Numbered from the stretch's first letter, positions 27,082 through 35,921 are shown. The stretch is DNA of 64,000 nt from Micromonospora phaseoli (GCF_900109115.1 NZ_FNYV01000003.1:586843-650842), one strand, 5' to 3'. Numbers and translations are program-made. Notes: generated from the letters alone by a model not told the origin.

Positions 27082-28744
27082 CGGTCTCCTCCGTCGTGCC
27101 GGCCGGTGCCGGCTGCTCGGTCTCGGGTGGGGATGCCGGGGACGGCACGGTGGGCAGTACCCAGTCGGCGGCGTCCGGCCGCGGCCGGAGCAGGGTCTTG
27201 CGTACCTTCCCGATCGCCGAACGCGGTAGGACGTCGACGAACTCGACACCGGTCGGGCACTTGAATCTGGCCAGGTTACGCGCGCTGTGAGCAATCAACT
27301 CCGGGCCGGTCACCCGGGCCCCCGGCACCGGCACCACGTACGCCCGCACAGTTTCCCCGGTCCGCGGGTGCGGCACGCCCACTACCGCCGACTCCACCAC
27401 CGCCGGATGCGCCGAGAGCACCAGCTCCACCTCGTGCGGGTACACGTTGAAGCCGTTGACCAGAATCAACTCGCCCAGCCGGTCGACCAGGTAGAGGTCC
27501 CCGTCGGCGTCGGCGTACGCGACGTCACCGGTGGCCCACCAACCGTCGGCGTCCGCCCCGCCCATGCCGTCCGGCCAGTAACCGGAGAAGAGGTTCGGTC
27601 CCCGCACCACGACCTGACCGGGGTCGGTGCCGGAGGCCGGATCGGAGAGGTCCAGTTCGTCCGGGTCGTCGTCGGGCGCGGCGACACCGTCGCGCCACTG
27701 CTCGACCCCGTCCGCCCCGACCAGCCGCACCTGCACCCCGGGCAGCGGCCGGCCGATGGAGCCGGCCTTCGGCTCCCCGCCGACCAGGGTCGAGGTGAGC
27801 ACCGGCGCGGTCTCGGTCAGGCCGTACCCGATGTGCACCGGCCGCCCGGCGGCCTCGGCGAAACGCGCCGCGTCCGCCGGTTCCAGTGGCGCCGCGCCGC
27901 AGACCACGACCCGCACCGCGGCCATCGCCGCGACCAGGGTGTCGGCGGGCGCCCGGGACCAGGCCTGCACCATCGACGGTACGCCGACCAGCACGCTGAC
28001 CCGGTGCCGGGCGATCTCCGCGAGCGCCGCCTCCGGACCGGGGTCGTCCACGAGCACACCGGTCGCGCCATGCTGGATCACCGCGCCCAGTCCGGTGTTC
28101 AGCCCGTACGCGTGAAACAGCGGCAGTGCCAGCAGTACCGTGTCGTCCGGGCCGACCACCGGCGGGGCGATCCGGCCGATCTGCTCGTGGTTGGCCGCCA
28201 GCGCGCCGTGCGAGAGCATCGCCCCCTTGGGCCAGCCCGACGTGCCCGACGTGTAGAGCAGCATCGCCAGGTCGTCGGCGCGCCGCAGCGGAAACGCCTG
28301 CTCTCCGGCGGCCGTGGGCGGGGTGGTGTGCACCGTGTTCAACGCGGGCAGATCCGCACTGGCCAGCAGGTCGCGGATCCGTTCGGTACCGATCAGCACC
28401 GACGCGCCCGAGTCGACCAGGACGTGCCGCAGCTCGCGCGCGGTCAGGCCCGGGTTCACCGGCACCGCCGTCAACCCGGCCCGTAGCGCGCCGAGCAGGC
28501 CGATCACGAACTCCGGCGAGTTCGGCAACGCCACGGCGACCCGGGCCGGCGGTTCGGTGGCCGGCACGTCCGACACCGCCTGGGCCAACGCCCGAGCCGT
28601 CCCGGTCACCGCCACGTCCAGTTCGGACCAGGTGATCGTCCGGTCCTGCCAGTGCAGCGCGGGCTTGCCGGCGTGCAGCCGCGCCGCCCGACGGAGACGG
28701 TCGGCGAGGTTGGGCCCGCTGGCTGCGTCTGGGTCCTGCACCAT
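27074..28744 (-). CDS. AMP-dependent acyl-CoA synthetase / ligase
   Basis: 556 residues from ATG 28744; GTG 28783 is also possible, and neither has a strong RBS. The ANL-superfamily adenylation motifs are present: LLYTSGTSGWPKGAMLSH (P-loop), YGLTETAPV, WWATGDVAYADADGDLYLVDR and the C-terminal RSAIGKVRKTLLR with the catalytic Lys. It activates a carboxylic acid as acyl-AMP and transfers it to CoA. GLNTGLGAVIQHGAT and VSVLVGVPSMVQAW resemble the long-chain fatty-acyl-CoA ligases. The Pro/Glu-rich last 30 residues are extra. It is followed by the glutaredoxin-like and HAD genes. Confidence 0.88.
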   Translation of the reverse strand: MVQDPDAASGPNLADRLRRAARLHAGKPALHWQDRTITWSELDVAVTGTARALAQAVSDVPATEPPARVAVALPNSPEFVIGLLGALRAGLTAVPVNPGLTARELRHVLVDSGASVLIGTERIRDLLASADLPALNTVHTTPPTAAGEQAFPLRRADDLAMLLYTSGTSGWPKGAMLSHGALAANHEQIGRIAPPVVGPDDTVLLALPLFHAYGLNTGLGAVIQHGATGVLVDDPGPEAALAEIARHRVSVLVGVPSMVQAWSRAPADTLVAAMAAVRVVVCGAAPLEPADAARFAEAAGRPVHIGYGLTETAPVLTSTLVGGEPKAGSIGRPLPGVQVRLVGADGVEQWRDGVAAPDDDPDELDLSDPASGTDPGQVVVRGPNLFSGYWPDGMGGADADGWWATGDVAYADADGDLYLVDRLGELILVNGFNVYPHEVELVLSAHPAVVESAVVGVPHPRTGETVRAYVVPVPGARVTGPELIAHSARNLARFKCPTGVEFVDVLPRSAIGKVRKTLLRPRPDAADWVLPTVPSPASPPETEQPAPAGTTEETDA

Positions 28745-28783
28745 GGCTGAGTCTGGGTCCTGCACGGTGGCTGAGTCTGGCAC
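28722..28783 (-). repeat. 24-bp tandem repeat at the synthetase start
   Basis: Units begin at 28722, 28746 and 28770 (the last partial) and share GCTGAGTCTGGGTCCTGCAC. On the minus strand they encode VQDPDSA(T/M) repeats and place two alternative start codons, GTG 28783 and ATG 28744, in successive copies. Confidence 0.7.
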
Positions 28784-29226
28784 AGCGTGACCCGCCCGGC
28801 CATGCCCTGCGGCCGTCGGTCGGCGTCGTGGTCCGTCACGCCCGTCCGCGAACCGTCCGGCGACGGCGGAACACAGTCCCGTACACGGAACTTCCGCAGG
28901 GTCACCGACGGTGCGGGACGGACGCGGTGCGGCATCGCCGCCAGTGTCGGACCGGGGCGTTCGGCCGACCTCCAGCGACCCCGGCCACAGCTGGTCGATC
29001 CCGGCCCCCAGCAGGGCTAACAGTGATTCCACCACGGAACAGCCGGGCGCTCGATTGTCAACCACACCCGACGGACAAGCGGTCCGCCAGGTGTGCGACA
29101 CGTCGGGAAATACTTTGGCCCTGTGTAACGGACTTGCCACGCGCGGGTGACGTTGGCCCTATCATCACTCGGGTCGGCTCACCCCATTTGCCGTGAGTCG
29201 ACACCCCTCAGCCCGAGGAGGCCCCC
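28784..29226. other. Divergent regulatory region between synthetase and bldN loci
   Basis: A 443-base gap separates the minus-strand synthetase from the plus-strand bldN unit. The minus-strand frame of the synthetase stays open across it, but its composition changes and no RBS supports a longer protein. On the plus strand TATCAT (29160-29165) is a plausible -10 about 60 bases before the first start; no good -35 was assigned. I see no other gene. Confidence 0.45.
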
Positions 29227-29373
29227 GTGCCGTTGAGCGCATTGGACCAGCACCTCAAGGGGATCTGCCGCCCGCCGGCACATCCCGCCGCCGCTCTGCC
29301 CGACGGTCACCCGCCCGGGCAGTCGGTCGTCGCCCGCGCGGCGACGACCGAGGGAACGGAGGCGGCGCGATGA
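29227..29373 (+). CDS. Small ORF translationally coupled to bldN
   Basis: 48 codons starting GTG 29227, six bases after an excellent Shine-Dalgarno (GAGGAGG, 29215-29221). Its TGA overlaps the bldN ATG as ATGA. The predicted peptide begins VPLSALDQHLKGICRPP and continues Pro/Ala-rich, with one Cys and no signal peptide or TM. The RBS is stronger than that of most genes here, which argues for real translation. It may act as a leader that couples or gates bldN translation, or encode a small protein of its own. I do not recognise a family. Confidence 0.5.
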   Translation: MPLSALDQHLKGICRPPAHPAAALPDGHPPGQSVVARAATTEGTEAAR

Positions 29374-30317
29374 CCGCCTTCGGCTTCGCGGAGCGCCCGG
29401 TCGGCCTGACCGGTCCGGCCGCCCGCAACCCGGTCAACGAGCGCGGCGGCGTCCACGGCCCGCAGGACACGACGGGCAACCTCACCGTCCGGGGCGAGAG
29501 CGCCGCGCGGCGGGTGGGCAGCCGGCCACACCAGAACGAGCCACCACATCGACCATCGGTGCCGGGCGGGAACGCCAAACCCGCCGGCGGTCGGGTCGCC
29601 TCCCCCAGCCGGCCGACGATGCCGGCTCAGGCCCGACGCAGCGGAGACGCACCGGTCACCGAGGTGTCGACCACCGAGACCGCGGTGCTCCCGGCCGTGA
29701 CCAGCCCGGCCGACACGTCCACCGGGTTCCCGAGCCGACCCGACCCGTCCGATCCGGCCACCGAGGTCTGGACCCTGGTCGAACGCGCCCAGGCCGGTGA
29801 GGCCGAGGCATTCGGACTGATCTACGACCGCTACGTCGACACCGTCTTCCGCTTCGTCTACTTCCGGGTCGGCAACCGCCAACTCGCCGAGGACCTCACC
29901 TCCGACACGTTCCTGCGCGCCCTCAAGCGGATCGGCAGTTTCACCTGGCAGGGGCGCGACCTCGGGGCCTGGCTGGTGACCATCGCCCGCAACCTGGTCG
30001 CCGACCACTTCAAGTCCGGCCGGTACCGGCTGGAGGTGACCACCGGCGATGTGCTGGACGCCGACCGCGAGGATCGCGGTCCGGAGGGCAGCCCGGAAGC
30101 GGCCGTCGTGGAGCACATCACCAACGTCGCGCTGTTGACGGCCGTCAAACGCCTCAATCCCGAGCAGCAGGAGTGCATCGTGCTCCGCTTCCTGCAGGGC
30201 TTCTCGGTGGCGGAGACGGCCCGGGCGATGGGCAAGAACGAGGGCGCGATCAAGGCGCTGCAGTACCGGGCGGTCCGCGCCCTGGCTCGGCTGCTTCCGG
30301 ACGGCTTCCAGCCGTAG
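29370..30317 (+). CDS. bldN: ECF RNA polymerase sigma factor, BldN-type
   Basis: 315 residues from ATG 29370, with GGAGG seven bases upstream. Residues 1-133 are a low-complexity N-terminal extension. Sigma region 2 follows (EAFGLIYDRYVDTVFRFVYFRV, AEDLTSDTFLRALKRI, TWQGRDLGAWLVTIARNLVADHFKSGR), then region 4 (LNPEQQECIVLRFLQGFSV, AETARAMGKNEGAIKALQYR). The core closely matches Streptomyces BldN from memory, including the presence of an N-terminal pro-sequence and the following rsbN-like gene. BldN directs genes for aerial growth and sporulation. The extension here is longer than the roughly 86 residues I recall for S. coelicolor. Confidence 0.88.
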   Translation: MTAFGFAERPVGLTGPAARNPVNERGGVHGPQDTTGNLTVRGESAARRVGSRPHQNEPPHRPSVPGGNAKPAGGRVASPSRPTMPAQARRSGDAPVTEVSTTETAVLPAVTSPADTSTGFPSRPDPSDPATEVWTLVERAQAGEAEAFGLIYDRYVDTVFRFVYFRVGNRQLAEDLTSDTFLRALKRIGSFTWQGRDLGAWLVTIARNLVADHFKSGRYRLEVTTGDVLDADREDRGPEGSPEAAVVEHITNVALLTAVKRLNPEQQECIVLRFLQGFSVAETARAMGKNEGAIKALQYRAVRALARLLPDGFQP

Positions 30318-30423
30318 CGCCGACACCGGCACAGTCGCCGCCATCGGCCGCCGCACCTGGCGACCCGGCCCACCTCATGGTCGGAAAGCGATCACTTTGC
30401 GTAATTTTCGACACCGGCCCGCC

Positions 30424-30452
30424 CGTAACCCGCCCCCGGTTTGGCGCGTTTT
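30424..30452 (+). promoter_or_regulatory. Candidate BldN-dependent promoter for the rsbN-like gene
   Basis: CGTAAC (30424-30429), a 17-base spacer and CGTTTT (30447-30452) lie in the 289-base gap between bldN and the rsbN-like gene. They resemble the BldN promoter form I recall (CGTAAC, about 16 bases, CGTTGA). The spacing and second hexamer are imperfect, so this is a tentative call. Confidence 0.4.
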
Positions 30453-30606
30453 TCCGGGTGCGACCGGTAACAGGCCGGGAACACCCGGGCCCTCCGGATG
30501 ACCTGCGACGGAGCCGACGACGGCCTTCGCCGCGGTGTCACGAGGTCATCGGTCGCTGGCGGTAAACGCGGCCAACCGGCCGCGCCCAGCGAGAGGAGGT
30601 GCCACG

Positions 30607-31470
30607 GTGGACAACGCCCTCTTCTCCCGCCGGCGCGCCGAGCGCTTCGCGCAGCTCTTCGACGAAGCCAACGGCGGCCGGCGCCATCACGTCCGATCGC
30701 GGGACGACGACCAGCTCGCGCCGCTGGTCATGCTCGGTCAGCGGCTCGGGGCCAACCCGCCCGCGGCCGAGGTCGATCCGGAATTCCGGACCGGCCTGCG
30801 GGCGATGCTGCTGGCCACCGCCGTCCGGGAGGGCATCGGTGTTGCACCCGCCGCCGCGTCGGCACCGGAGAAAGCGACCTCCGGACGGGGCTCGCTACTG
30901 CCGGCCGTCACCGCCCGCCGGGCCCGCGCCCGCGGCGCGATCCTGGTCGGCATCGCGGGCGGCGCCATCGCTCTCTCCGGCATCTCGGCCGCCAGCGAGA
31001 ACGCCGTACCCGGTGACGCGCTGTACGGGATGAAGCGCGGCACCGAACGAGCCCAGCTGGCGCTCACCAGCTCCGAGATCAGCCGGGGCCAGCTCTTCCT
31101 CGACTTCGCCCGCACCCGCCTGGCCGAGGCGTCCTCGCTGCGGGGCAACGGTGCCGGATACCGGGCAGTGCTGGACGACATGGACGCGGACACCCGGCAG
31201 GGGGTACGCCTGCTGACCGGAGCCGCCGCCCAGCGCTCGGATCCCGCGGCGCTGGACGCGGTCGACGCCTTCCTCACCCGGCAGCGGCGCTCCCTCGACG
31301 CGATCGTGGACACCGGCTCCCGAGCGGACCGGGTCCGCACCGCGCAGTCGCTGGTCCTGCTGGAATCGGTCGAGCGTCGCGCCGACGCGCTGCGCGCGAC
31401 CATCGCCTGCGGCAAGCAGGCCACCACGGCCAGCGACGACCTCGGCCCCACCCCCGGCACCTGCCCCTGA
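30607..31470 (+). CDS. RsbN-like anti-sigma factor (DUF5667 domain)
   Basis: 287 residues from GTG 30607, eight bases after a GAGGAGG-type RBS. The N-terminal 100 residues are soluble and helical (SRRRAERFAQLFDEANG, PEFRTGLRAMLLATAV), then one TM helix (ILVGIAGGAIALSGISAA). The extracytoplasmic part opens with the DUF5667 signature SENAVPGDALYGMKRGTERAQ and is rich in helices. In Streptomyces, RsbN has this layout and sequesters BldN at the membrane. Position directly after bldN supports the same role. The N-terminal segment is the probable sigma-binding part; no zinc-finger anti-sigma motif is present. Confidence 0.85.
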   Translation: MDNALFSRRRAERFAQLFDEANGGRRHHVRSRDDDQLAPLVMLGQRLGANPPAAEVDPEFRTGLRAMLLATAVREGIGVAPAAASAPEKATSGRGSLLPAVTARRARARGAILVGIAGGAIALSGISAASENAVPGDALYGMKRGTERAQLALTSSEISRGQLFLDFARTRLAEASSLRGNGAGYRAVLDDMDADTRQGVRLLTGAAAQRSDPAALDAVDAFLTRQRRSLDAIVDTGSRADRVRTAQSLVLLESVERRADALRATIACGKQATTASDDLGPTPGTCP

Positions 31471-31479
31471 GTCAACGAC

Positions 31480-31532
31480 CCGCCGCCGGCCCCGCCCGAC
31501 ACCGTGTGGTGCCTGGGCGGGACCGGCGGCGG
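31480..31532. terminator. Bidirectional terminator after the rsbN-like gene
   Basis: Arms 31480-31497 (CCGCCGCCGGCCCCGCCC) and 31515-31532 pair over 18 bp with one G-U, loop 17 bases. It separates the convergent rsbN-like gene and the large secreted-protein gene. Confidence 0.75.
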
Positions 31533-31550
31533 TACAGCCGGCAAAGCCCG

Positions 31551-34508
31551 TCAGTAGTCGTCGCCGCAGGAGTGCCCGGCGTTGCTGCCGATCGGCACGA
31601 ACGCGATGGTGTCGAAGGCGACCGCGTCGAAGTTCCGAGTGAGCATCGTGCCGACGTTGTTCAGCTGCACCTGCGCGCCCCGGCCCAACTCGTAGGAGCC
31701 CAGGTACACCCACTTGTCCTCGCCGAGGTTGGCGGGGTTCGGGTTCGGGATGCCGCCGGGTAGCGCCCAGCCGGCCTCCTCGGCGAGGTTGAGGGCGCAG
31801 GTTCGTTGCTCGCCGATCGTGCCGGTGGTGATCAGATACGAGGCGTTGTGGTAGTCGGCACCGTGGCTGGGCACGTGGGCGACGATGTCGTAGCGGGCCC
31901 GTTCGCCGGGCACGAGGTCGAGGTTCGGCGTCCACGACCCGACGATCCGGCGTTTCGGGTTGCTGCTGTTCACGTACGTGAACCAGATGTGGCCCTTGTA
32001 GCCGGCACCGATCTGGTGCAGGTCGATTTCGGCGTACGGTGCCGTGCCACCGCCGGCCGGGAGGCCCCGCCGGATGGTGAACTTGCCGTCGGTGGCGCCG
32101 ATGTCGCATCCGAGGTTGTACTGCCCGGTGTCGTTCAGCGAGTAGACCATCGACATCCGCTTGTTCGTGTTGCGGTTGCCGTTCTTGTCGCCGGTGAAGG
32201 TCTCGCAGTTGCGCGGGTAGATGCGCTTCACCCCGGGCTCGGCCGCGCCGGCCCCGTAGCTGAGTTTCTCCCGGGCGCACTCCTCGAACAGGCAGTTGCC
32301 CGAATTCGCCACGCCGTGCCACCAGCAGACCTCGGAGTCCGCCGGGCAGCCGTTGGTGGCCGGCGAGCAGCTGTTCACATCGGGGTCGCAGAACGCATAC
32401 CGGTCCGGGATGGACAGCACCTTGGTGAACCGTGCCGGGTAGTTGGGCGAGTTGCTGCTGTACTCCGGATGCGAGTACGCCTCGGACATGATCGGGAAGC
32501 CCTTTTGCTGTGGCGTCTCCACCCAGCCCATGATCCGCTCCGGGTACGCCCAGTCGTTCGGCCGCTCAGCGTCGGCCATGGTCGCGCGCAGGAAGGGTTC
32601 CCGGTTGGCCGGGTACCTCGGGTTGGCGGGGTTGTTGAACCACCCGATCCCGAACTTGCCCTTCTGCAGGTCGGTGTTGCGCCGGTCGTACGGGTAGTAG
32701 CCGCTGTTGTAGGCCCAGACGGCGAGGAACCAGTTCTCCACCCAGGTCGGGTCGTTGTTGTTCATGTAGCTCTTGTGCGCTTCGAGCTCGCTGTTCATCT
32801 GATTCCACTTTTCGATCAGAATGTTCAGCCCGGCGGCGATGTTGGCCGCGTAGTCCACCGCGATCGCCCGACGCTGCACGTCGGTGAAGAGGTTGTTCTC
32901 CGTCTGCATCCCGTCGGTGACCTGGCCGATCCCGTACCCGCAGTCGGTCTTGCTGTAGTCGATGACGTCGAGGTTGTCCTCGTTGCCGTAGTAACTGGAG
33001 ATCAGCGGGTTACCGGTGTCGCCGGGCACGACCCGCCACGACGCCTGCGACAGGTTCGTCTCCTGAGCCAGGACGGCGAGCATGACCTGGGCCGGGACCT
33101 TACCGCCACCGGCGAGCTGACGCCGTGGGAAGAGGCCCTGCGGCTGGTACGCCGGCAGGCCCGCCTTCAGGTAATTTGCCGGCCGGGTGATGTTGAGTCG
33201 CCCGTGTACCGCCTGGTTGACCGCCCACTCGACCATGTCCGGGCTGGGTTGCAGCGGCTGCACCCGGGGATCGTTGCGCGGGACGGCGCAGGTCGGGGTC
33301 CCGATGTCGGCCGCGGCCGCGTTGGTGCGAGCCTCCGCCGTACCGGAACCCAGTTCGACGTCGAGTGTGGGTGCCAGTGAGGTGTCCAGCGTGTGCACGG
33401 CCGCCTGGCCACTGACCGTCGCCCGGACGGCTACCCGTACGCCGCCGGCGTCGGCCGGGTCCGCCGGGCTCAACGGCTGCCCGACCGAGCGCATGCTCTG
33501 CTGGGTGACCACCTCTTCGGCGATCAGATGCCCCTCGGCGGAGAGGGCCCGCACCTGGCGGTCGGCGGCAAGGACGCTCAGCTCTGGCGCGGTGCCACGC
33601 ATGCTGGCCTTCCCGACCAGCACGTTTCGACCGCCGCGCTGCCCGAACAGCTGGAGCCGGTTCCGAGGACCAGTCGCGGTGACGGCCAGCTTGCCGTCGC
33701 GGAACCGCTGGGCGACCGCCTGCTCACCATCCACGCTCACCAGGTCGATGCCGCTGCCTGCGGTGGCCTGCACGGCGAAGGGTTGACCCTGCGGCCGGGC
33801 CAGCCGGCTGATCCGGCCGGCGGCGTCGACGCGTACCAGCTGACCGCCGAGGATGCCGTAGTCGCCGTCCGACGCCGGGGCGGGCGTGGTGAGCTGGCCG
33901 TCGACGCGGCGGGTTTTGGTCACCCGGCCCTTGGCGGCGTCGACGGTCAGCAACTCGGTGGAGAGGGCGAAGTCGTCGCCCACGGATCGGGTGAGCAACG
34001 CCCGGTCGCCGGGACCGCAGGCCGGGTTGAAGTAGGCCAGTTCGACGCCGGTGGCCACGTGGGTGGCCTTGCCGGTGGCGATCTCCACCACCGCGGCCAG
34101 CGCGCCGGAACGGGAGAGTTCCGGCTTGTTGGCGGCCTTCTTGGGCGCGAAGACGGCGACCGCGTACCGGCCGGAGCCGGTGACGCAGACGGCACCGGTC
34201 CACGGGCCGACGTCGAGTGAACTGGAGGTCAGGGTTGCCAGGGTGGACCAGCCGAAGGCGTCGGACTCCCGGGCCACGTAGAGGTGGTACCCGTCGGTGT
34301 CGCCGGCCCCGGTCACCAGCACGTCGGTGGACTTCCGCCAGGCCTTGCCCAGCGCCTCGTCGGGTGCGGTGAAGGCCGCCGGGGCCGCTGGGCGCTCCGG
34401 CTCGACCGCACCGGCCGGCGTCGATACCTGCAGGCCCGCGGCCGGTATCACGACCACAGCGGTCGCGGCCGCGATCCAGCGCCGCAATCTTTTCTTCAGT
34501 GCACGCAC
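31551..34508 (-). CDS. Large secreted protein with transglycosylase-like and golvesin-like regions
   Basis: 985 residues from GTG 34508, three bases after GGGGGA. After a basic N terminus and signal peptide (AAATAVVVIPAAGLQVSTPAGA), residues about 50-400 look like a beta-rich, possibly propeller, region. Residues about 450-640 resemble a lytic-transglycosylase fold (QVMLAVLAQETNLSQASWRV, then DCGYGIGQVTDGM and FLAVWAYNSGYYP), with Glu in AQETN as possible acid. The C terminus (YLGSYELGRGAQVQLNN, then FDTIAFVPI) resembles golvesin C-terminal carbohydrate-binding-like domains. Cys-rich segments near 760-800 suggest disulfides. It probably acts on the cell wall or an extracellular glycan, but this is inferred from fold-level similarity only. 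Confidence 0.7.
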   Translation of the reverse strand: MRALKKRLRRWIAAATAVVVIPAAGLQVSTPAGAVEPERPAAPAAFTAPDEALGKAWRKSTDVLVTGAGDTDGYHLYVARESDAFGWSTLATLTSSSLDVGPWTGAVCVTGSGRYAVAVFAPKKAANKPELSRSGALAAVVEIATGKATHVATGVELAYFNPACGPGDRALLTRSVGDDFALSTELLTVDAAKGRVTKTRRVDGQLTTPAPASDGDYGILGGQLVRVDAAGRISRLARPQGQPFAVQATAGSGIDLVSVDGEQAVAQRFRDGKLAVTATGPRNRLQLFGQRGGRNVLVGKASMRGTAPELSVLAADRQVRALSAEGHLIAEEVVTQQSMRSVGQPLSPADPADAGGVRVAVRATVSGQAAVHTLDTSLAPTLDVELGSGTAEARTNAAAADIGTPTCAVPRNDPRVQPLQPSPDMVEWAVNQAVHGRLNITRPANYLKAGLPAYQPQGLFPRRQLAGGGKVPAQVMLAVLAQETNLSQASWRVVPGDTGNPLISSYYGNEDNLDVIDYSKTDCGYGIGQVTDGMQTENNLFTDVQRRAIAVDYAANIAAGLNILIEKWNQMNSELEAHKSYMNNNDPTWVENWFLAVWAYNSGYYPYDRRNTDLQKGKFGIGWFNNPANPRYPANREPFLRATMADAERPNDWAYPERIMGWVETPQQKGFPIMSEAYSHPEYSSNSPNYPARFTKVLSIPDRYAFCDPDVNSCSPATNGCPADSEVCWWHGVANSGNCLFEECAREKLSYGAGAAEPGVKRIYPRNCETFTGDKNGNRNTNKRMSMVYSLNDTGQYNLGCDIGATDGKFTIRRGLPAGGGTAPYAEIDLHQIGAGYKGHIWFTYVNSSNPKRRIVGSWTPNLDLVPGERARYDIVAHVPSHGADYHNASYLITTGTIGEQRTCALNLAEEAGWALPGGIPNPNPANLGEDKWVYLGSYELGRGAQVQLNNVGTMLTRNFDAVAFDTIAFVPIGSNAGHSCGDDY

Positions 34509-34560
34509 GATTCCCCCGTAATTGCCACTGTGAATTCCCATGGACTGCAGCCGTGGCAGG

Positions 34561-35046
34561 TCAGCGCCACGAAGTGCACGCGTTGTAGCCCCCGGACGGA
34601 AGGTCCATGTCCGGGTCGGTCCCCTTGTGGCTGCCGCAGAACTTGACCGACTGCTCCCAGTCGACCATCGGCGTGGTGTAGTTGCCGGCGCTGCTCATCT
34701 GGAAGAAGTCCGCCTGGACGTTGACGCCGCCGTACTCGGGCTGCGTCCAGAGCTGCGCGAAGAGGAACCCGTAGAGTTCGGGGGCGTTCAACTCACCCCA
34801 CATGGCCTTGCAGGCCGGGCTGAACCACAGGTCACCGCGCGGTGGTTGGCCCACATCCGGGTCGTTGAGGGTGAAGCCGTTGATGGCGAAGGCACCGGCC
34901 GTGCAGCCCTGTGCGGCTGCCATCTTGCCGTTGCAGGTGGCTCCGACACAGCTTGCTGCGGCAGCTGCCGGAGCGGCCGGAACCAGGACCAGGAGCCCGA
35001 CCAATAGAAAGGATAAATAGGACATGTGCGCGCGGAAGCCGCTCAC
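34561..35046 (-). CDS. Small secreted protein, DUF2690-like
   Basis: 161 residues from GTG 35046, three bases after GGGGGA. A signal peptide (SFLLVGLLVLVPAAPAAAAA) precedes SCVGATCNGKMAAAQGC, the Cys pattern of DUF2690 proteins of actinobacteria. The body carries paired Cys (SPACKAMW, VKFCGSHKG, NACTSW) suited to disulfides. No enzyme motif is visible. It lies 52 bases upstream of the large secreted-protein gene on the same strand and shares its start context (ACGGGGGAA-CGTG), so joint expression is likely. Function is unknown. Confidence 0.65.
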   Translation of the reverse strand: MSGFRAHMSYLSFLLVGLLVLVPAAPAAAAASCVGATCNGKMAAAQGCTAGAFAINGFTLNDPDVGQPPRGDLWFSPACKAMWGELNAPELYGFLFAQLWTQPEYGGVNVQADFFQMSSAGNYTTPMVDWEQSVKFCGSHKGTDPDMDLPSGGYNACTSWR

Positions 35047-35115
35047 GTTTCCCCCGTGTGATTGACCGCGTACCAGACATCGAAACCCTTGCAGATTTCA
35101 CTTCCTCACGCAACG

Positions 35116-35144
35116 TTGACCGCACCCGGACCCAGTGCTAGCTT
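35116..35144 (+). promoter_or_regulatory. Sigma-70-type promoter of the membrane protein gene
   Basis: TTGACC (35116-35121), 17-base spacer, TAGCTT (35139-35144). This is close to the vegetative consensus and places the transcript start near 35151, about 48 bases before the chosen ATG and 15 before the alternative GTG 35166. Confidence 0.65.
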
Positions 35145-35198
35145 GGCCCGGCCGAAGGGTCCTCTGTGGCCACGGCCGCACGACGACGGGGGTCACGC

Positions 35199-35921
35199 AT
35201 GACAGGCCAGATCGGGGCCGAAGCACGCCGGTCACCGAGATTCGGGCGCGGCGGAACAGCGCTGTTCGTAGGACTGATCCTGCTGATCACAGTCGCACTC
35301 GTGCTCGTCGGAGCACGGTGGCTCGGCGACCGGGACGACCAGGCGGGCACCGCCGGGCCGGCATCGTCCACCCCCGCTCCGGCGGCCGAGAACCCGCCGG
35401 CGTTGGAACCCACGCCCGCAGCCGAGCCGACCGAACGACCGTCCGCCGCGCCGCTACCGCCCATCCCCGGGACCACGGTGGAGACCGTCGCGGCCAGTTG
35501 GCGCAAACGTTGGGACAGTCCGCCGAAGGCCTTCGCCCGGGGCTACGACACCACCGCTGCCATGCCCGGCACCGGCCTGCGCACCCGGTACGGCGTACTG
35601 AAGAGCCCCAGCGGCGACGGCACGGCCGTGGCCACCCTGTTCTGCATGGTCGTCGAGGGGAAGGTCACCGTCGATGACCGGTTCCTCAAGGCGGTGGTCG
35701 ACGCGTGCCTCGCGCCCGCTCTGCGCACGGGGGAACGGGCGACCCTGCTGACCTGGCTGGCCGAGCAGGACTACTCGGACGACGTCTACGCGCAACTGCC
35801 GCTCACCCGGTTCGACGCCAGGGTGGTGGCGGTACGGGGCAGCTTCTCGGTACACCTGGAGTCTAAGGGCCGAACGGGTCCGGACGGCGCTCCAGCAACC
35901 GGTGCAGGGTCTGCTGGATAG
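35199..35921 (+). CDS. Single-pass membrane protein of unknown function
   Basis: 240 residues from ATG 35199, preceded by GGGGG; GTG 35166 is an in-frame alternative. An N-terminal TM (ALFVGLILLITVALVLVGA) and a Pro/Ala/Glu-rich linker lead to a 140-residue extracytoplasmic domain (VETVAASWRKRWDSPPKAFA, then VATLFCMVVEGKVTVDDRFLK and ERATLLTWLAEQD). I do not recognise the domain. The last 59 bases overlap the end of the convergent acyltransferase gene; the tail GPDGAPATGAGSAG is probably just readthrough to the first stop. The promoter upstream is strong, so the gene looks expressed. Confidence 0.6.
   Translation: MTGQIGAEARRSPRFGRGGTALFVGLILLITVALVLVGARWLGDRDDQAGTAGPASSTPAPAAENPPALEPTPAAEPTERPSAAPLPPIPGTTVETVAASWRKRWDSPPKAFARGYDTTAAMPGTGLRTRYGVLKSPSGDGTAVATLFCMVVEGKVTVDDRFLKAVVDACLAPALRTGERATLLTWLAEQDYSDDVYAQLPLTRFDARVVAVRGSFSVHLESKGRTGPDGAPATGAGSAG

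Noticed and set aside
28784..29140. N-terminal extension of the acyl-CoA synthetase
   Set aside because: Composition changes upstream of the 24-bp repeat, no RBS is visible, and the family domain begins after the chosen start.
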